Origin: Otis tarda
Taxonomy: Eukaryota; Chordata; Aves; Otidiformes; Otididae
Assembly (NCBI GenBank): GCA_026413225.1
Contig: CM048554.1
Location: 48,021,963 to 48,085,962, forward strand
DNA: 64,000 bases
Direction: 5' to 3'
This document shows positions 59,577-64,000 of this stretch, in pieces; within the stretch, counting starts at the first letter, position 1, and each line of letters starts with the position of its first letter. The position numbers were made by a program, and so were the translations under genes. The notes beneath the pieces were generated by a model, which saw only the letters and a list, made by a program, of their open reading frames with translations, did not search any database and was not told the DNA's origin.

Positions 59577-62500
59577 CTGTTTGAAAGAACACATCAGTTA
59601 GACGTTAGACAAGGCTATGGTTGCATTAGAGGAAATACTCATTTCAGGACCCAATCCTGATTGCTTCAGTCCCTGCACAGTTTTTCCCAGATACTGTTCC
59701 CACTGCAGTCAATAGGATTATTCCCAGTTTTAAGTAAATTCTTATTTAAAAAAAAAAAATTAATTACTCATGCAAAGCTTAAGAGGATGGATTTAGGCAA
59801 GTGAAACACATGATGGTTAAGCAGGTAAAATTCATTCTTTGACTGAGGACAGATTCATCAAACTCTTTCCCTCTGTGCCACATGCACTGATCCATCATGA
59901 CACTCAGTCTGAATGTGTGTTTGAGAGTTCTGGCCTCTCACGCAGGGCCAAAACAGCACGTGACTGATATTTCTCCTCTCTGAAGGTAGACACAGTGGCT
60001 CCTCTCAGTACAGCCTTCACTGCTGGCCACACAAGCTCAAATACTTCTTGTGTGACGTGTATGGCACAGAGCTCCAAACTAGACACCAGACAACTAGGGT
60101 TAGTACTTACACCAGGAGAAAAAACGTTTTGTTCACTGTACAAGCCAGGAGGAGTTTCAACCAGTAAGGAGGAGAAGAAAAAAAAAAAAAAAAAAAAATG
60201 CAGCTCTGAGCAGGATTCAAGGATTCATGCTTCCATTCTCACTGGATCTGTGCATGCTACTTTTTTTTTTCAATGATTGATACCTCGTTCAAATTATGAA
60301 CATACTCAATGCTGGGCCCAGTCCTTGCTCTTCTCTGCCGCTTTGGCTCTTGTGCCAAAAGTCAGCTAACTACACCTGCACCAACACAGACACAGCAGTG
60401 CTGCTGCTTGGGCACTGGGAGGCAGGGGGAGATGGTGGCTCCTTTCACAGCGGCAAAGATCCTCTGGATTTTGAAAGAAAGGCCAGGCAGCCACACAAGA
60501 TTCAGACACATCCATATTTAAGGGGAGCTTTTAAGGGAGCCCCCTACACCATCTGCTTTCCAGGATCTCCCCCCAGCTGCTCAAACATAGGGAGCCATCA
60601 TCAAAGCTTCCTGCAACCAAGAGACACAAACAAGACATTTAACCTATTCATTGCAAAGAGGTTTGTTTAGTTTAACTTGCCCTTTCAAAATCTTTTGTCC
60701 TGTTGCAAACTTCAAGTAGGTTTAACTAAAACATTCCTGTAGCTATCTAAATCCATTGCCCAATCCCAGGAGCATGATTAAGTGTAGCTTTATACACTCT
60801 TCAGAGTGAAAGACACCAGTAGTATAACTTCAGGACATTTTAACTGCTTTGTTTCTCACAGCCTCCTTTAAATACTGTGTTTTTTCCTTGGTTGAAGCAC
60901 TTTGTTCCAAAAACAATACATGTCTTTTACCCCTTCCTATGAATAAGTAAGCCAAGTCATTTCTCATTGCTAAAGCAAGTGCTTTTGAGTGTCTATTATA
61001 AACACTGCATTGCACTGTGTTAGCATATTTTTAAATTTTCACCAGGAAGTACAAAAAAATGACAAAAAAATATGCAAATACAAATGTCCAGCCAGGTCCT
61101 GTCCTGATCTGAATGGTGCTATTTCATGCATGTGCGCCTTCTCACCACCTCCCCTTCTCAAAAGGTATCTTACCCTTCTCTCCGCTTCCTCAAGAGCTCC
61201 TTGAAGAGCTTCTATTAACTTAAGCAGCGACTCTCCTTTCACACTTAAACCTCAACATTGTCTTTGGATAAATAATCTCTTTTTTTTAATTAAAAGCTAG
61301 ACAGGGCACTTTTCTGATGACCATTACTGTGTTAGTCCTACTTTTACCTGGCCTTGCAATGCTTCTGTTTGGTAGGACAGTGCTCTTATCCCCTTTTTAC
61401 AGGTAAAAACAAAGCACTAAGTCGGCAAGGGGATTTAAGCACCAAAAGGCAAGGCTGCTACAGCCTAGCCCCTCGGTGCCCAGCTCTCAAAGACTCAGGA
61501 GCTGGAAGCTCCATGCATACTGTTGGTGAGATAGAACTGAAAAACATTAGCACAGCAAATAGAAAACTGCCCAAGTTAAACTATGCAAATCAATGAAAAA
61601 AGAGGCTATTTTGAGGCTTTTTTTTCCCTTTCCTATATTACTTGTGATACCTAATATTTTAGCACAAACTTGGTTCTCACAGACAATACGCGAGATTCTC
61701 TGCCATTACTGCAGGAGCTAAAGAATCACATTCCCACTGGCTTACCTTTTGGCCCAATGAAGCCTGATTTTTTTGGACTGGCAGAGTTTCCAAAGGATGC
61801 CTGGAGAACATGCCCACATATTTCCCCCATCCCTGACAGCTCAGCAGTTTGGGTGTTCTCCTGCGAGATGTGGGGCTATCTGAAGGCAGTGAAAGCTCAG
61901 CCTTCATTTCAACTTCTGAATGACTGTTCTAATTATCAAGCTACCGAAGAGAACAGATGCCAACATCCTCACCATATGAGTTTTTAAGTCAGTGGGACCT
62001 GGCTGTTGTATTTTCTGCACCCCTAGTAGACAATCCTGTTAGTCTATACTGGGTGAGCTTCTCCAGGAGCTGGAGGTAGACTGCCTCATCGGAGAGTCCA
62101 GGCTGGGTTTAGTTGTGAGTTACAACCAAGCTGAGATCTTTATGTACTTACAAAGTTCTAAAGGCAAAACATGCAGTATAGCATCATCCCAACTGCCACG
62201 CCAGGAAAAAGGTTTCCAATGCACCACTTTCTGACAGCTTTCCTTGGGAGGCTACCAGGCTCAGGATGATCAGTTCCTTTCTTCTTGATTTTGTTGCAAA
62301 GGGATAGACAATCTGCATTGGTGGTTTACAAACTTCCTGTACCCACTTTTTTTTTTTTTTAAACTCACTGCAGCCTAGCAGCCCACAGAGAGCCCCAGCA
62401 TCTGCACAGAAAGGGTCTTTGAGAAAAATAGGAATTTCTTTCCAGTTACTCACTCCTCTTCCCAGATTTCTTTAGAGACAAAACAATGACACAACAGTGG

Positions 62501-64000
62501 TTCTGTGCCTACTTGGAGAACACGCCTGCATTTCTTCAGAAGGAGTGTCTCCGACAATCGTGTTTTGCCTGTGTGAACACTGGCAAGACATAGCATTAAA
62601 TAAGGACTCCCACTTACAACTCCCCTGCATAGTTTATTCTGACAGATAACCTGGAGGTAGAAGGGCTGTTCTCATTGCTACCATTTACACTCAATTGCAT
62701 TGACGTCTCTGACAATGTGCTGCTTGGAGACAGCTCATAATCTATTAAACAATTGTTCCTAATGCAAGAAAATATTTAAAAACATCCACCGAGGCAAATA
62801 TTGCTTCTCTGTCTGCAGGGACACGGGGTTGCAGGGGCCAGGAAACAACTGCGGCTTTGCTGAACAACAAGAGCAAGGGATGCTCTAGTGAACTCTTAGA
62901 GCATCTCAGGGCAAAGCATCTTGGGGACTTACAAGTGGGTCAACAAGGCCAGGAAAGGAGTTGGCCAGAGGAAGACCATGAAGAGATCCACGGCTATATT
63001 TTCTTCAAAGACAGGGGGCAAGATGTACATGTGATAGCTGCAGTACTCAAACTATTTAGTGACTTGAGACACCTCTTTGAAAGGACTCAAAGGATTCCCT
63101 TACCAGGAAATCAATTTCTATCACAGTATCAATTTGGTTAGCAGCATTACCTGGCCCAAGGAGAAGCTGTAAGCATCATCAGCCCTCCTTATCAGCTCCA
63201 AGAAGAACTGAGCTAGGAACTGGAGAAGGTGGGCTCATATAAAAGAAGACCTGGAGTTCTGGCTTGGCACTTGGCACAACCTGAGGAAGACCGTCGGGAG
63301 GCACAGAAACATGTAGAGGTGCAGCACAGAGAAACTTATGCTGCAGAAACACAAGTGAGAACTGTAGCATCTCAAAGGCAGCCCAATCACCTGCATGAGT
63401 AGGGCGGGCTTCTCTGATGAGGGTCTGCAGCACTGGCTACTTTGTGAGGTGCCCCACTTTGTATTTTGTAGCCTGCATTTTCCACAAGTCAGTTCTGTTC
63501 ACTGCAGTATAGCCACATGTCAGCCTTTACACACTCAAATGTCAGACCTGTTTTGGATTATCACTTTAAACTAGTCACAGCGGCTTTAAAGCGACAAGAA
63601 AAAAACATTTTAATTCATTTAAAAATGTAAGACTGGATTTTGCTTAGTCAACTGAAACCAGTACTTTCCTCACAAAATACATCATCACAGAAGAATCAGA
63701 AAATGTTTTTCCAAATAACAGCGATCCTTTAGCAACAGTGATAGCAAGCTTCTGGAACACCCAGCTTCATTGAAACTATCGTATCCACTGAATCTTGTTG
63801 CTACATATAGTGGTTTATTTAACTGAAACAATCCATCAGCTCAAACCTCAAAAATGCTTGAGAAGCAGCACCTCACAGACATGTAGCTCGTCAGGACCAG
63901 CTGACTGAGGAGAGGTCACCTCCTTGGAAGAATATGGAGCAAGTTACCGAAATCCTTCCTCCCTACCACTCCACAGCACTGCTTCACATTCACACCCATC
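59577..64000 (-). other. KCNH1: KCNH1 intron 1 (part)
   Basis: This is intron sequence upstream of exon 2. I looked for the start exon (encoding MTMAGGRRG and the PAS-cap) and did not find it. A 21-base poly(A) run lies at 60178-60198. The stretch 62810-63440 is less AT-rich than its surroundings and has open frames on both strands plus a TATAAAAG motif at about 63239-63246, but I recognise no gene there. Confidence 0.8.
60178..60198. repeat. Poly(A), 21 bases
   Basis: This run of A in intron 1 is preceded by GGAGGAGAAG, with no recognisable element body upstream. Confidence 0.93.

Overview
This window is vertebrate nuclear DNA, most likely from a bird and probably a neoavian. It carries a long stretch of one large split gene on the minus strand, KCNH1 (EAG1, Kv10.1), a voltage-gated potassium channel. 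The bird call rests on a CR1 LINE fragment ending in its typical octamer repeats, and on solo LTRs of a type I recognise from bird genomes (TGTCGTAG at one end, CA at the other, 5-bp target duplications). The species call is inference; the gene call is firm.

The gene runs from right to left. Six coding exons can be placed to the base, all with AG/GT borders and matching phases: 59453-59576 and 59110-59216 (PAS domain), 48515-48643 (end of PAS), 39832-39950 (linker with the N-terminal calmodulin site), 32070-32462 (S1-S3) and 16877-17306 (S4, S5, pore helix, GFGN filter, start of S6). They add up to 1302 nt, matching residues 27-461 of the 962-residue human isoform as I recall it, with no stop or frameshift. 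The start exon lies beyond 64000. The rest of S6, the C-linker, the cyclic-nucleotide-binding homology domain and the C-terminus lie beyond position 1.

The remaining 98% is intron. Introns of about 14.8, 7.4, 8.6 and 10.5 kb separate the exons, with one of only 236 bp between the two first PAS exons. The introns hold two separate solo LTRs of one ERVL-like family (21608-22761 and 23077-24198), an older relative (about 12880-13281), a CR1 fragment close to exon 4 (48244-48420), a small CpG-dense islet with an A-rich tail (41905-42115), a 36-bp tandem duplication, palindromic repeats, a compact perfect hairpin (55275-55310), and many poly(A)/poly(T) tracts. I saw no other protein gene, tRNA, rRNA, CRISPR array or operon.

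I found no new multi-gene system. The points most worth a second look are the channel turret, which carries only one of the two N-glycosylation sequons known in mammalian EAG1 and looks partly like KCNH5; the early closure of the frame that encodes the mammalian 27-residue S3-S4 insert; a weak splice donor with a CR1 just downstream; the CpG islet; and the hairpin.
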